Below are positions 25,004 to 33,746 of a stretch of 36,875 bases of DNA, one piece after another (positions within the stretch are counted from its first letter, which is position 1; every line of letters begins with the position of its first letter). The position numbers were made by a program, and so were the translations under genes. Below the pieces are notes generated by a model that worked only from the letters and a program-made list of their open reading frames with translations, was not told the DNA's origin and made no database searches. The stretch covers positions 1-36,875 of the forward strand of contig CANKMT010000054.1 of the NCBI GenBank assembly GCA_947482825.1, given 5' to 3'. Source of the stretch: Betaproteobacteria bacterium. Lineage in GTDB: Bacteria; Pseudomonadota; Gammaproteobacteria; Burkholderiales; SG8-39.

Positions 25004-26728
25004 TCAGAGGTCTTCGGAGAGAATCATCTCCGAAATGCCCTTGCCGCCGGGGATCATCGGGAAGACGTTTTCGGTCGGATCGGTGAGGAAGTCCATGAAC
25101 ACCAGCTCGTTTTTCCGCTTGAAAGCATCGCGCAGCGCGGGTTCGACGTCTTCGGGCTTCGTGATCTGCACGCCGCGGTGCCCATAGCCTTCGGCCAGCT
25201 TGACGAAGTCGGGCAGCGCGTCCATGTACGACTCGGAGTAGCGGTTGCCATGGAAGAACTCCTGCCACTGGCGCACCATGCCCATGTACTTGTTGTTGAG
25301 GCTGACGATCTTGATCGGCAGGCGATACTGCTTGCAGGTGGAGAGCTCCTGCAGGCACATCTGGATCGAGGATTCGCCGGTCACGCATGCCACGGTGGCG
25401 CCGGGGTTGGCCATCTGCGCGCCCATCGCGGCGGGCAGGCCGAAGCCCATCGTCCCGAGTCCGCCTGAGTTGATCCAGCGGCGCGGCTTGTCGAACTTGT
25501 AGAACTGCGCGGCCCACATCTGGTGCTGGCCGACGTCCGAAGTGACGAAGGCGTCGCCCCCGGTCACCTCGTAGAGCTTCTCGACCACGAACTGCGGCTT
25601 GATGATCTTGGACGCATGGTCGTACTTGAGGCAATCCTTGCCGCGCCATTCCTCGATCGTCTTCCACCAGGCCTTGAGCTTGGCTGCATCCGGCTTCTGC
25701 CCGCCGGCGCGGATCAGGCGCAGGAACTCATCGAGCACCTCGGACACGTTGCCGACGATCGGCACGTCGACTTTCACGCGCTTGGAGATCGACGACGGGT
25801 CGATGTCGATGTGGATGATCTTGCGCGGGTTCTGCCCGAAGTGCTCCGGGTTGCCGATCACGCGGTCGTCGAACCGCGCCCCGATGGCGAGCAACACATC
25901 GCAGTTTTGCATCGCCATGTTGGCTTCATACGTGCCGTGCATGCCCAGCATGCCGAGGAACTGCTTGTCGGTGCCCGGGTAGCCGCCCAGGCCCATGAGC
26001 GTGTTGGTCACCGGGTGGCCGGTGAGCCTGACCAGGTCGGTGAGCTGCTGCGCGGCATTCGCCAGGATCACGCCGCCGCCCGCGTAGATCATCGGCCGCT
26101 CGGCTTCCATGAGGAGCTGCACGGCCTTCTTGATCTGGCCGCCGTGCCCCTTGACCACAGGATTGTAAGACCGCATCGAGACTGACTCCGGATACAGGAA
26201 CTCGGTCGGCATCGTCGTGATGTCCTTGGGGATGTCGACGAGCACCGGCCCGGGGCGCCCGGTCGTGGCGAGGTAGAACGCTTTCTTGATCGTCGGCGCG
26301 AGGTCCGCAACGTCCTTGACGAGGAAGTTGTGCTTCACGCAGGGACGCGTGATCCCCACCGTGTCCACTTCCTGGAACGCATCCAGCCCGATGGCGTGCG
26401 TCGGCACCTGGCCGACCAGGATCACCATGGGGATCGAATCCATGTAGGCAGTCGCAATGCCGGTGACCGCATTGGTCAGTCCCGGCCCGGAGGTGACAAG
26501 GCAAACGCCGACCTTGTCGCTAGCGCGCGAGTAACCGTCGGCGGCATGCGCGGCACCCTGCTCATGCCGCACCAGCACATGCTTCACCTTGTCCTGCTTG
26601 AAGAGCTCGTCGTAGATGTAGAGCACCGCCCCGCCTGGGTAGCCGAAAACATACTCGACCCCCTCTTCCTGCAGGCAGCGAACGACGATCTCTGCGCCGG
26701 TGAGCTCCACGCCTTTGATTCTGTCCAT
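25004..26728 (-). CDS. ilvI: acetolactate synthase large (catalytic) subunit IlvI
   Basis: This thiamine-diphosphate enzyme makes acetolactate and acetohydroxybutyrate. The 574-residue protein has GYPGGAVLYIYDELF and the catalytic glutamate E56 in RHEQGAAHAADGYSRA, SGPGLTNAVTG, DSIPMVILVGQVPTH, and the cofactor region GLGTMGFGLPAAMGA through SLNNKYMGMVRQWQ. Start ATG 26728 agrees with the family and has AAGG shortly upstream. A promoter is visible at 26759-26787. It heads the minus-strand ilvI-ilvH-ilvC-psd-pssA-leuA cluster. Confidence 0.97.
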   Translation of the reverse strand: MDRIKGVELTGAEIVVRCLQEEGVEYVFGYPGGAVLYIYDELFKQDKVKHVLVRHEQGAAHAADGYSRASDKVGVCLVTSGPGLTNAVTGIATAYMDSIPMVILVGQVPTHAIGLDAFQEVDTVGITRPCVKHNFLVKDVADLAPTIKKAFYLATTGRPGPVLVDIPKDITTMPTEFLYPESVSMRSYNPVVKGHGGQIKKAVQLLMEAERPMIYAGGGVILANAAQQLTDLVRLTGHPVTNTLMGLGGYPGTDKQFLGMLGMHGTYEANMAMQNCDVLLAIGARFDDRVIGNPEHFGQNPRKIIHIDIDPSSISKRVKVDVPIVGNVSEVLDEFLRLIRAGGQKPDAAKLKAWWKTIEEWRGKDCLKYDHASKIIKPQFVVEKLYEVTGGDAFVTSDVGQHQMWAAQFYKFDKPRRWINSGGLGTMGFGLPAAMGAQMANPGATVACVTGESSIQMCLQELSTCKQYRLPIKIVSLNNKYMGMVRQWQEFFHGNRYSESYMDALPDFVKLAEGYGHRGVQITKPEDVEPALRDAFKRKNELVFMDFLTDPTENVFPMIPGGKGISEMILSEDL

Positions 26729-26758
26729 AGGGCCTTGGAGAGTTACGGAAAACCTCGA

Positions 26759-26787
26759 ACCTTAACGGGATGCTGCGATGCGGTCAA
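26759..26787 (-). promoter_or_regulatory. ilvI promoter
   Basis: On the minus strand TTGACC (26782-26787), 17 bases, then TAAGGT (26759-26764) gives a good match to a sigma-70 promoter. It has a leader of roughly 25 bases before ATG 26728. No leucine-, valine- or isoleucine-rich leader ORF is present here, in contrast to leuA. Confidence 0.5.
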
Positions 26788-26889
26788 GGCGTTCGCCCCA
26801 ACGCTCGCCGAGGCCACGCCGCATTTGGTAACATCGCCGCGAGCCCGTGGAAAAGACCCGCGCGACCGGGCACATATAGGGAGTCCCCC

Positions 26890-27462
26890 CTGGCCTCACC
26901 CAGCGAACTGTCGGCTTTCCTCGCCGGCGCCGAGCGCCGCGCGTTCAAGCAGGCGGTATTCGCGGTTCGCAACGAGGAAACGGCGCTCGACATCGTGCAG
27001 GACGCGATGCTCAAGCTCGCCGAAAAGTACGGCGACAAGCCTGCCGCCGAGTTTCCCATGCTTTTCCAGCGCATCCTTCAGAACACGATCCGCGACCACT
27101 ACCGGCGCCAGAAGGTGCGTTCGCTCTGGGGCACCCTGCTTGGCGCACTGGGTACTGGGCGCGATGGCGCCGACGACGATTTCGATCCGCTCGAAACTTT
27201 GCGGGTGGATCCGAGGTCTGAGCACGAGGAACCCCCGGCCGAGCGCCTGGAGCGCAAACAACTGATTGAAATCATTGAGCAAGAAGTATCAAAGCTGCCC
27301 GCGCGTCAACGCGAGGCGTTCCTGATGCGTTACTGGGAGGAACTGGACGTCGCGGATACCGCCAAATTGATGGGTTGCTCGGAAGGAAGCGTGAAGACGC
27401 ACTGTTCCCGGGCAACGCATGCATTGGCGGCGGCCTTGCGCAAAAAAGGCATAACCCTATGA
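26890..27462 (+). CDS. ECF-type RNA polymerase sigma factor, probable CTG start
   Basis: The protein has sigma region 2 (RRAFKQAVFAVRNEETALDIVQDAMLKLAEKYG...FQRILQNTIRDHYRRQK) and region 4 (LPARQREAFLMRYWEELDVADTAKLMGCSEGSVKTHCSRA). A long acidic linker joins them. The family N-terminus I recall, MASxxELSxFL, matches codons from CTG 26890 (LASPSELSAFL). GGGAG lies five to six bases upstream, and no ATG, GTG or TTG is in frame nearby. The only other start is ATG 26770, whose 40 extra residues overlap the ilvI promoter and look non-coding. From CTG it is 190 residues. It is followed by a single-pass membrane protein and an exported protein, an arrangement like sigma-E with RseA and RseB. Confidence 0.85.
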   Translation: MASPSELSAFLAGAERRAFKQAVFAVRNEETALDIVQDAMLKLAEKYGDKPAAEFPMLFQRILQNTIRDHYRRQKVRSLWGTLLGALGTGRDGADDDFDPLETLRVDPRSEHEEPPAERLERKQLIEIIEQEVSKLPARQREAFLMRYWEELDVADTAKLMGCSEGSVKTHCSRATHALAAALRKKGITL

Positions 27463-27487
27463 CGTTATTGAGAATTCTGGTGCAATC

Positions 27488-27868
27488 ATGAATGAACTGC
27501 AATTCGGGAACAAGATCAGGCAGGTCCTCAACGAGGGCACCCGGCTGGAAGAGAAGACGCTGGCCCGCCTGCGGGAGGCGCGCGAAAACGCGCTCCAGCA
27601 CCAACTCGTGGCAAAGCCCGTGCCGGGCATGGCTTGGGCGGAGGGCTTCGCCGGGCGTTTCGGCGGATATGCGGGTATGTCCTTGCGGCTGGTGCTGCCA
27701 ATGGTCGTGCTGGTCGGCGGTCTGCTTGCAATCAGCGGGTGGCAACAGAACATGCGCGTCGCCGAAGTCGAGGAAATAGACGCTCTGCTGCTCGCCGGCG
27801 AACTCCCGCTCGACGCCTATCTCGACAAGGGATTCGAGGCGTGGCTGAAGAAGCGCTCGCCCCTCTGA
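27488..27868 (+). CDS. DUF3619 family single-pass membrane protein, candidate anti-sigma factor
   Basis: The 126-residue protein begins MNELQFGNKIRQVLNEGT. It has about 62 charged cytoplasmic residues, one membrane helix at about 65-85 (SLRLVLPMVVLVGGLLAISGW) and about 40 acidic outer residues (VEEIDALLLAGELPLDAYLDKGFEAWL). This is DUF3619. The position just after a sigma gene, with a short soluble N-terminus and one helix, is what an anti-sigma factor looks like. There is no zinc HxxxCxxC motif. The role is inferred only from context. ATG 27488 lies 25 bases after the sigma stop. Confidence 0.82.
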   Translation: MNELQFGNKIRQVLNEGTRLEEKTLARLREARENALQHQLVAKPVPGMAWAEGFAGRFGGYAGMSLRLVLPMVVLVGGLLAISGWQQNMRVAEVEEIDALLLAGELPLDAYLDKGFEAWLKKRSPL

Positions 27869-28437
27869 AACCCTCCCGGCTTTCGAGGCGGGCCGGTCTC
27901 GGCAGCCGGATTTCGGCCGCGCTGTTGGCTCTGTTCCTTTCGTTCGCCGTGCTCGCGGCGCCGCCCAAGAAGAACCCGTCCTGGTCGGACCTCACGGCCG
28001 AACAGCAGCAGATCCTGCGGCCCCTTGCCGGCGAATGGGGCTCGCTCGACGCAGCCCGGCGCACCAAGTGGATCGGCATCGCAAAACGTTACCCGGGCAT
28101 GACCGGCGCCGAGCAAAACCGCGTTCAGGCACGCATGGCCGAATGGGTCAAGCTCACGCCCGACGAGCGGCGCAACGCGCGCGAGCAATATCGCAAGATC
28201 GGCAAACTGCCGCCGGGCAAACGCGAGGTCGTCTCCCAGCATTGGGAGGAATACCAGCAGCTGCCCGAGTCGGTGAAGAAAGGACTCGCCGTGGAGTCCA
28301 AGAAAAAGAAGACGGAACGCATCGAACCGCGCAGCCGATCCAAGACCGCGCAAGCCAAGCCCCCTCCTCCCGCCGCCGTCGAGCCCGAGGGGCCTGAGCC
28401 AGCGGTCTCCACGCTCACCCCCCCTTCCACGAACTGA
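27841..28437 (+). CDS. DUF3106 family exported protein
   Basis: The 198-residue protein has a basic N-terminus and a signal or anchor segment (ISAALLALFLSFAVLAAPP). A helical basic region typical of DUF3106 follows (PSWSDLTAEQQQILRPLAGEW, RRTKWIGIAKRYPGMT, VKLTPDERRNAREQYRKIGKL), and then a Lys/Pro-rich tail. It should be periplasmic. The repeats of LxxxExxxxRxxYxxxxxL type resemble stress-sensing helical proteins, but no partner is shown. GTG 27841 overlaps the DUF3619 gene by 28 bases and is the first start in frame that keeps the signal peptide. Confidence 0.8.
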   Translation: MAEEALAPLKPSRLSRRAGLGSRISAALLALFLSFAVLAAPPKKNPSWSDLTAEQQQILRPLAGEWGSLDAARRTKWIGIAKRYPGMTGAEQNRVQARMAEWVKLTPDERRNAREQYRKIGKLPPGKREVVSQHWEEYQQLPESVKKGLAVESKKKKTERIEPRSRSKTAQAKPPPPAAVEPEGPEPAVSTLTPPSTN

Positions 28438-28445
28438 CCCGGCAG

Positions 28446-28970
28446 GTGACCGCCCAAGGGCTCGAAGGACCGGACCAAGCCGTTCCCGGAATCCTGCGCA
28501 GGATCTTCAGCATGGCCTACGAAGGGGTCCTGCTGTTCGCCGTTGCCTTCGTCGCGACGTGGCTGTTCCAGTTCGCCGCCGGCGGTGCGGTCGTCGAGGG
28601 CTGGCAACGCACCGCGTTGCAGGTCTATCTGGTTGCGGTCTTCGCGGCTTACTTCCTGTGGTGCTGGCTGCGCGGCGGCCAGACGCTGGCAATGAAGACC
28701 TGGGGCATCCGCCTTGTCGCCCCCGGAAGGAACCGCGTTCCCGCGCGCGTTGCTCTCGCAAGGTTGGCCTTCGCGGGCTTTTTCATCGGAGCGTTCGGCG
28801 TAGCGGTGGTCGGCGCGTTCGTGCACCACAACCCGTGGCTGGCTTTCGTCACGCTCGCAGTTTCGGGCATCGGCCTGGGCTGGGCGCTCTTCGACCGGGA
28901 CCGCCAGTTCCTGCACGACCGCCTCGCCGGCACTCGCCTGGTGCTGGTCGAAAAAAACATTTCCCTCTAA
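28446..28970 (+). CDS. RDD family membrane protein
   Basis: The 174-residue protein has four hydrophobic helices and the RDD pattern. Helix 1 is preceded by PGILRRIFSMAYEGVLLF (where the family has the R-D-D residues), and the C-terminal DRDRQFLHDRLAGTRLVL segment is typical. RDD proteins are small inner-membrane proteins, some with ion-exchange roles; the function here is unknown. GTG 28446 follows DUF3106 by eight bases and follows GGCAG. It overlaps the 3' end of lptG by four bases, tail to tail. Confidence 0.88.
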   Translation: MTAQGLEGPDQAVPGILRRIFSMAYEGVLLFAVAFVATWLFQFAAGGAVVEGWQRTALQVYLVAVFAAYFLWCWLRGGQTLAMKTWGIRLVAPGRNRVPARVALARLAFAGFFIGAFGVAVVGAFVHHNPWLAFVTLAVSGIGLGWALFDRDRQFLHDRLAGTRLVLVEKNISL

Positions 28971-30046
28971 CGCCTTTCCACCCACCACATCATCAGCATG
29001 GCCGCACCGAGGAACGCACAGCTGGGCGCGACTGCCGATGCGAACGGGGGCCAGTTCTGCAACAGGCCGATGTGCGAAAAGAGGCTGTTAAGCATGTGGA
29101 ACGCAATGCCGAGCATGATGCCGAGGAACACCTTGATCCCCACAAGGCCGGCGCGCGCATGCATGTACGCAAAAGGCAGCGCGAGCGCCATCATCACCAG
29201 CGTCGCGATCGGGTAGACGAGCTTTTTCCACATCGCGATCTCATAACGCTCGGTCTTTTGCTTGTTGCCCGCGAGGTGCTCGGTGTACTTGTACAGCCGC
29301 AGCGCGGACATCCGCTCCGGCGCCACGATCAGAACATTGAGCAGGTCGGGCGTGAGCGCAGTGCGCCAGTCGAATTCCGCGAACTTCTCCACTCGCGGTC
29401 CGTCGTCCGTGAGCTTCGTTTGGGCGACCCCGAAAAGTCTCCAGATCCCTTCGCCGCGGTATTCCCCCCGCTCGGCGGCAAGTGCGCGAACCAGCCTGTA
29501 TTGCGCGTCGAACTCGTAGATGCGCACCCCGTTGAGAGCGTTGTCCCGGCGCGCCTCGCGGATGTTGATGAAGGAACGCTCGTCCTTGAACCAAAGGCCG
29601 GACTTCAGTTCCTGTCCGATCAGCGAGCTCTTTGCGCGCAGCTTGAGCGTTTGAGCGGCCTGCTCCGCGACCGGCGCAGCCCACTCGCCGAGGACGAAGG
29701 TGGCCGCGACGAACGCGAGGCCGATCTTGACCAGCGTACGGCCGGCGTCGTACGGCGAAAACCCAGAGGCACGCATCACCGTGTATTCGGAATTGCTGGC
29801 GAGGTGGGAAAGGACGTACAACGTACCGATCAGCACCACCACCGGGAACAGCTCGTACGCATGCGCCGGCACGGAGAGCGCTACGAAAGTCAGGATCTCG
29901 CGAAGGTGGTAGTCGCCGACGCCGAGGTCGCCCAGCTCGTTCACGAGGTCGAAGAACGCGAACAGCGCGAGAAACCCCGCGAGCACGAAAGCGGTCGCTG
30001 CGTAGATCTGCCTGGCCAGGTACCGCTCGATCGTCTTGGCGGCCAC
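28967..30046 (-). CDS. lptG: LPS export ABC transporter permease LptG
   Basis: LptG pairs with LptF and the ATPase LptB to pull lipopolysaccharide from the inner membrane. The 359-residue YjgP/YjgQ protein has N-terminal helices (ERYLARQIYAATAFVLAGFLALF), a central periplasmic beta domain (about 100-260) and C-terminal helices (KLVYPIATLVMMALALPFAYMHAR, GIKVFLGIMLGIAFHMLNSL). GTG 30046 begins four bases after the lptF stop, so the pair is one operon. All segments appear intact. Confidence 0.93.
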   Translation of the reverse strand: MAAKTIERYLARQIYAATAFVLAGFLALFAFFDLVNELGDLGVGDYHLREILTFVALSVPAHAYELFPVVVLIGTLYVLSHLASNSEYTVMRASGFSPYDAGRTLVKIGLAFVAATFVLGEWAAPVAEQAAQTLKLRAKSSLIGQELKSGLWFKDERSFINIREARRDNALNGVRIYEFDAQYRLVRALAAERGEYRGEGIWRLFGVAQTKLTDDGPRVEKFAEFDWRTALTPDLLNVLIVAPERMSALRLYKYTEHLAGNKQKTERYEIAMWKKLVYPIATLVMMALALPFAYMHARAGLVGIKVFLGIMLGIAFHMLNSLFSHIGLLQNWPPFASAVAPSCAFLGAAMLMMWWVERR

Positions 30047-30050
30047 GGTG

Positions 30051-31121
30051 TCAGCGCCTCAGCCTGAACAGGCCCAGGCGCCGCGCAAAAAGGAATACCA
30101 GCGTGGCGAGCATGATCCCGTGAACGAGGAACATTCCAACCGCGAAAGACATCTGCCCCTGGGCCACCCGTGCCTGGCTGAGCGAGAGCAGGTTCGAATA
30201 CACCATGTAGGTCAACAGAGCGAACAGGAGGTTCGCCGATCGCCCGGCGCGCGGATTCACAAAGCTCATCGGGATCGCCAGGAAAGCGAGGATCAGCGCC
30301 GACACCGGCACGCCCAGGCGCCACACGAGTTCGCCCAGGTTCGAATTGGTCGGCGTTTCGATGAGCGCCAGAGTAGAGCGGCTTTTCTGCGTCTCCACGG
30401 GCTCGATGCCTTCCTTGGCATCGATGCGCGTTTCGTACCTTTCGAATTCCATGACCTTGAACTCCGCCTCGCCCGGATTGCCTTCGTAGCGGCGGCCATT
30501 GAGGAGGACGAGAAAGCGATCGCCATTGGGCGCGGTCTCCACGTAGCCCTTGTTGCTCATCATGATCCCGGTCTTCCTGTGCTGGACGGAGTTCACGAAC
30601 ACGTTCTGCACCGTCAGCGTGTCACCCGAGACCGATTCGACGAAGAAGACCCTGTCTTTCGCACTCGATTCGCCGAACACGCCCGGGCTGACGCGCGAGA
30701 TATCGTCGCGCTTTTCGACGCCGACGCGGAATTCCTCGCTCTTTTGCGCCGCCCACGGCGAGATGAACATCGACAGCGCCGCAATCACGCCGACCAGCGG
30801 GCCCGCGAACATGAACACCGGCTTCATCCAGGCAGCGACCGACAGGCCCGAGTTGAACCAGATCACCATCTCGGAATCGCGATAGCTGCGCGTGAGCGTC
30901 AGCAGGATCGTAATGAAGACCGTGAGAGACAGCAGGATCGGCAGCGCGTTGACCGTAAAAAAGCCCAGGAGGGCCACCACGGCGTCCGAGGGAAGCTTGC
31001 CCCCGGCCGCCTGCCCGAGAAGCCGGATGAGGCGCACCGTGAGCGCAATGAGGAACAACGTCATGAACACCGCACCGGCGAGGCTTGCGAATTCCCTGAG
31101 AAGCGCGCGGTGGAAGATCAT
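30051..31121 (-). CDS. lptF: LPS export ABC transporter permease LptF
   Basis: LptF is the partner permease of LptG. This 356-residue copy has the same layout: first helices FHRALLREFASLAGAVFMTLF, a periplasmic jellyroll domain, and last helices (LGVPVSALILAFLAIPMSF, NPRAGRSANLLFALLTYMVY). The order lptF-lptG is the usual one. ATG 31121 gives the family N-terminus; an in-frame ATG 31181 would add 20 residues without homology. pepA diverges from it with a 101-base gap in which I see no clear promoter boxes. Confidence 0.93.
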   Translation of the reverse strand: MIFHRALLREFASLAGAVFMTLFLIALTVRLIRLLGQAAGGKLPSDAVVALLGFFTVNALPILLSLTVFITILLTLTRSYRDSEMVIWFNSGLSVAAWMKPVFMFAGPLVGVIAALSMFISPWAAQKSEEFRVGVEKRDDISRVSPGVFGESSAKDRVFFVESVSGDTLTVQNVFVNSVQHRKTGIMMSNKGYVETAPNGDRFLVLLNGRRYEGNPGEAEFKVMEFERYETRIDAKEGIEPVETQKSRSTLALIETPTNSNLGELVWRLGVPVSALILAFLAIPMSFVNPRAGRSANLLFALLTYMVYSNLLSLSQARVAQGQMSFAVGMFLVHGIMLATLVFLFARRLGLFRLRR

Positions 31122-31222
31122 GGCGGAGGCATCGCGCGGGGGCGCGCTCTGGGACTGGCGGCTGTATCCGGCGCAGAGCAAATCGTGCGAAGATTGGCGC
31201 TGACCCGTACAAGGAAACTGCG

Positions 31223-32719
31223 ATGGAATTTAGCATAAAAGCCCTCAGCCCCGAGAAGAAAAAGACCGGTTGCCTGGTGCTCGGCCTCTGGCAGGGAGGC
31301 GCGTTGACACGCGCTGCGCACATGGCCGACAAGGCCAGCCGAGGGCACCTCTCCGCGGTCATAAAATCCGGCGACCTCTCCGGACGCAGCGGGTCCACAT
31401 TGCTCCTGCGGGCGGTGCCCGGCCTGGCCGCCGAGCGCGTACTGCTCGTCGGGTTGGGCGAACAGAAGGAATTTGCCGAGACCGCGTTTCTCGAGGCCGT
31501 TCGGGCCTGCGGGAACGCACTCAAGAACCTCGGTGCTTCCGAGGCGACGATTGCGTTCGCGGACCTGAAGGTTGCCGGTCACTCGCTCTCCTGGAACGTG
31601 CGCCATGCAGTGAGCGGGATCCGCGATGCCTTCTACCGGTTCGACGCTCTTAAGACCCAGAAGAAGACGCCTGCGCCTGCGCTCAAGGCCGTAACGCTCG
31701 CCGTAATCGGGACTTCGGTGCCCGCGCCGGCCGAGCAAGCACTCGAGGAGGCCTCCGCGACCGCGGACGGGATCGACTTCGCCAAGACCCTGGGCAACCT
31801 GCCGCCGAACATCTGCACGCCGACCTACCTCGCGGAAGAAGCGAAGAAGCTCGCGCGCGAATTCAAGCTCGGGTTCGAAGTGCTCGAGCAACGCGACATG
31901 GAAAAGCTCGGCATGGGCGCGCTCCTCGCGGTCTCGCGCGGCTCGCGCCAGCCGCCCAAGCTGATCGTGCTCAAGTACATGGGCGGCGCCAAGAAGCAAA
32001 AGCCCATCGTTTATGTCGGCAAGGGCATCACGTTCGACTCCGGCGGCATTTCGCTCAAGGGCGGGGCCGGCATGGACGAGATGAAATTCGACATGTCCGG
32101 CGCCGGCAGCGTGCTCGGCACGATGCGTGCGCTGGCGGGCATGCGCGCGCCGCTCAATGCGATCGGCCTGGTGGCCGCCTGCGAGAACATGCCCGACGGC
32201 AACGCGACGCGCCCTAGCGACATCGTCACCACGCTCTCAGGCCAGACCGTGGAGATCCTCAATACCGACGCGGAAGGCCGCCTCATCCTGTGCGACGCGC
32301 TGACCTACGCCGAGCGCTTCGAGCCCGACGTGGTGATCGATATCGCCACACTCACCGGCGCTTGCGTTGTGGCGCTCGGCCATGTTGTATCGGGCCTGTT
32401 TTCCAACGACGACAAGCTCGCGGCCGAAATCGACGCCGCGGGCGCCGACGCCTGGGACCGCGTATGGCGCCTGCCGATCTGGGAGGACTACCAGGACGGC
32501 CTGCGCAGCAACTTTGCCGACATGGCGAATATCGGCGGACGAACCGGCGGCGCCATCACGGCGGCGTGCTTCCTCGCCCGTTTCACGAAGAAGATGCGCT
32601 GGGCGCATCTCGATGTCGCCGGCACCGCCTGGCGCAGCGACCGCGACAAGGGATCAAGCGGGCGGCCGGTGCCGCTGCTCACCCGTTTCGCGCTGCGCCA
32701 CGCCGGGATCAAGGCTTGA
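31223..32719 (+). CDS. pepA: leucyl aminopeptidase PepA (M17)
   Basis: PepA removes N-terminal residues from peptides using two metal ions. The 498-residue enzyme has the N-terminal macro-like domain (up to about 170). The catalytic domain has GKGITFDSGGISLKGG (Lys and Asp metal ligands), MKFDMSGAGSV, NTDAEGRLILCDALTYAE and the late NIGGRTGGAITAACFL loop. In E. coli PepA also binds DNA (XerCD sites and carAB control). Start ATG 31223 fits the family; the gene lies opposite lptF. Its stop overlaps the holC start as TTGA. Confidence 0.95.
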   Translation: MEFSIKALSPEKKKTGCLVLGLWQGGALTRAAHMADKASRGHLSAVIKSGDLSGRSGSTLLLRAVPGLAAERVLLVGLGEQKEFAETAFLEAVRACGNALKNLGASEATIAFADLKVAGHSLSWNVRHAVSGIRDAFYRFDALKTQKKTPAPALKAVTLAVIGTSVPAPAEQALEEASATADGIDFAKTLGNLPPNICTPTYLAEEAKKLAREFKLGFEVLEQRDMEKLGMGALLAVSRGSRQPPKLIVLKYMGGAKKQKPIVYVGKGITFDSGGISLKGGAGMDEMKFDMSGAGSVLGTMRALAGMRAPLNAIGLVAACENMPDGNATRPSDIVTTLSGQTVEILNTDAEGRLILCDALTYAERFEPDVVIDIATLTGACVVALGHVVSGLFSNDDKLAAEIDAAGADAWDRVWRLPIWEDYQDGLRSNFADMANIGGRTGGAITAACFLARFTKKMRWAHLDVAGTAWRSDRDKGSSGRPVPLLTRFALRHAGIKA

Positions 32720-33141
32720 CGTCGATCAACTTCTACTTCAACGCCGGCGACAGGTTCCATGTGGCCTGCCGGCTCGCGGGCAAGGCCTATGCGCAGAAGA
32801 AGAAGTTGCTGATCTTTGCGCCGGCCACCGAGGCCGCGCGTCGCATCGACAACCTGCTGTGGACCTGGCAACAACTGTCATTCATTCCGCACTGCCTGGC
32901 GAGCGACCCGCTTGCCGCGCAGACCCCCGTGCTGATCACGACCGGGCCGGCCAATCCGCCGGAGTGCGACGTGCTGTTGAACCTCGCCGACGAATGCCCG
33001 CCCTTTTTCGAGCGCTACGAAAAGCTGCTCGAAATCGTCGGGCAGGACGCCGCAGGGCGCAGCCTCGGGCGAAGCCGGTTCAAGTTCTACAAAGAGCGCG
33101 GCTACGCAATCGACACGCACGACCTCGCCGCAACGAGCTGA
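32716..33141 (+). CDS. holC: DNA polymerase III chi subunit HolC
   Basis: HolC links the clamp loader to single-strand binding protein. The 141-residue protein begins (M)TSINFYFNAGDRFHVACRLAGKAY. It has the family blocks LLIFAPATEAARRIDNLLWTWQQLSFIPHCLA and PVLITTGPANPPECDVLLNLADECPPFF. Start TTG 32716 overlaps the pepA stop (TTGA) and gives the exact family N-terminus. The pepA-holC-valS order is widespread. Confidence 0.93.
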   Translation: MTSINFYFNAGDRFHVACRLAGKAYAQKKKLLIFAPATEAARRIDNLLWTWQQLSFIPHCLASDPLAAQTPVLITTGPANPPECDVLLNLADECPPFFERYEKLLEIVGQDAAGRSLGRSRFKFYKERGYAIDTHDLAATS

Positions 33142-33154
33142 AAGCAGCGACGCG

Positions 33155-33667
33155 ATGAGCGAGTCCAATCCCCTTGTCCAGCGCGTCGATGCATTGCTCA
33201 AGCGCCACCAGCAGCAAGCTGGCCTTGGCGCTCCGGCCGCGGTCACGGACGAAGCACCGACAGTCGGAGAACACGAGCCGCTCCATGCCCCGGCCGCTGA
33301 AGCGGCAACGGCGGTTTTGCCCTCCGGCGGGGAAACGACCTCTGCGCATTCGCCTCCCGCGCAACCTGCAAGCCTGGAGGACGATATCCCTGTGCTCACC
33401 GAAATCGTCGATCCCTTTGCGCTTCCCGGGACATCGCCTCCGGGCAAGGCGTTGGTCGATGAAATCGAAGCCGCGGTCATCGGCAGGGTGCTCGCCGAAC
33501 TGGACCTGTCGCTCGACCTGCGCCTCAATCGGACCATCAGCGAGGTCGTCGAGCAGGCCATGGACGGTCTGCGGGCCGACCTCGCGGATCACGTGCGCCG
33601 CGTAGTGCACGAAGCGATTGCAGCGGCGCTCACCAAGGCCGATCCGGACGGCACGCGCCGGTCGTAA
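33155..33667 (+). CDS. DUF2486-like protein between holC and valS
   Basis: The 170-residue protein has an N-terminal helix (NPLVQRVDALLKRHQQQ) and a low-complexity Ala/Pro/Glu middle. A short IPVLTEIVDPF motif lies near residue 77, and a C-terminal helical segment (EIEAAVIGRVLAELDLSLDLRLNRTISEVVEQAMDGLRADL) follows. The IPVLTEIV motif and the position between holC and valS match the DUF2486 family of Burkholderiales. It has no signal peptide. The function is unknown. ATG 33155 follows holC by 13 bases. Confidence 0.75.
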   Translation: MSESNPLVQRVDALLKRHQQQAGLGAPAAVTDEAPTVGEHEPLHAPAAEAATAVLPSGGETTSAHSPPAQPASLEDDIPVLTEIVDPFALPGTSPPGKALVDEIEAAVIGRVLAELDLSLDLRLNRTISEVVEQAMDGLRADLADHVRRVVHEAIAAALTKADPDGTRRS

Positions 33668-33699
33668 TCCAAGCGCCGGTCGGAGCGGGGCGCGCCGGT

Positions 33700-33708
33700 T
33701 GGTATAAT
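33700..33708 (+). promoter_or_regulatory. valS extended -10 promoter
   Basis: TGG-TATAAT is a perfect -10 with the extended TGn element, 38 bases before the valS ATG. No good -35 box is present, which is usual for extended -10 promoters. It would let valS be transcribed apart from pepA-holC. Confidence 0.6.
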
Positions 33709-33746
33709 GGCCGACTTCGCCTTTTCCCTTCTGTGACAAGCCCTTA

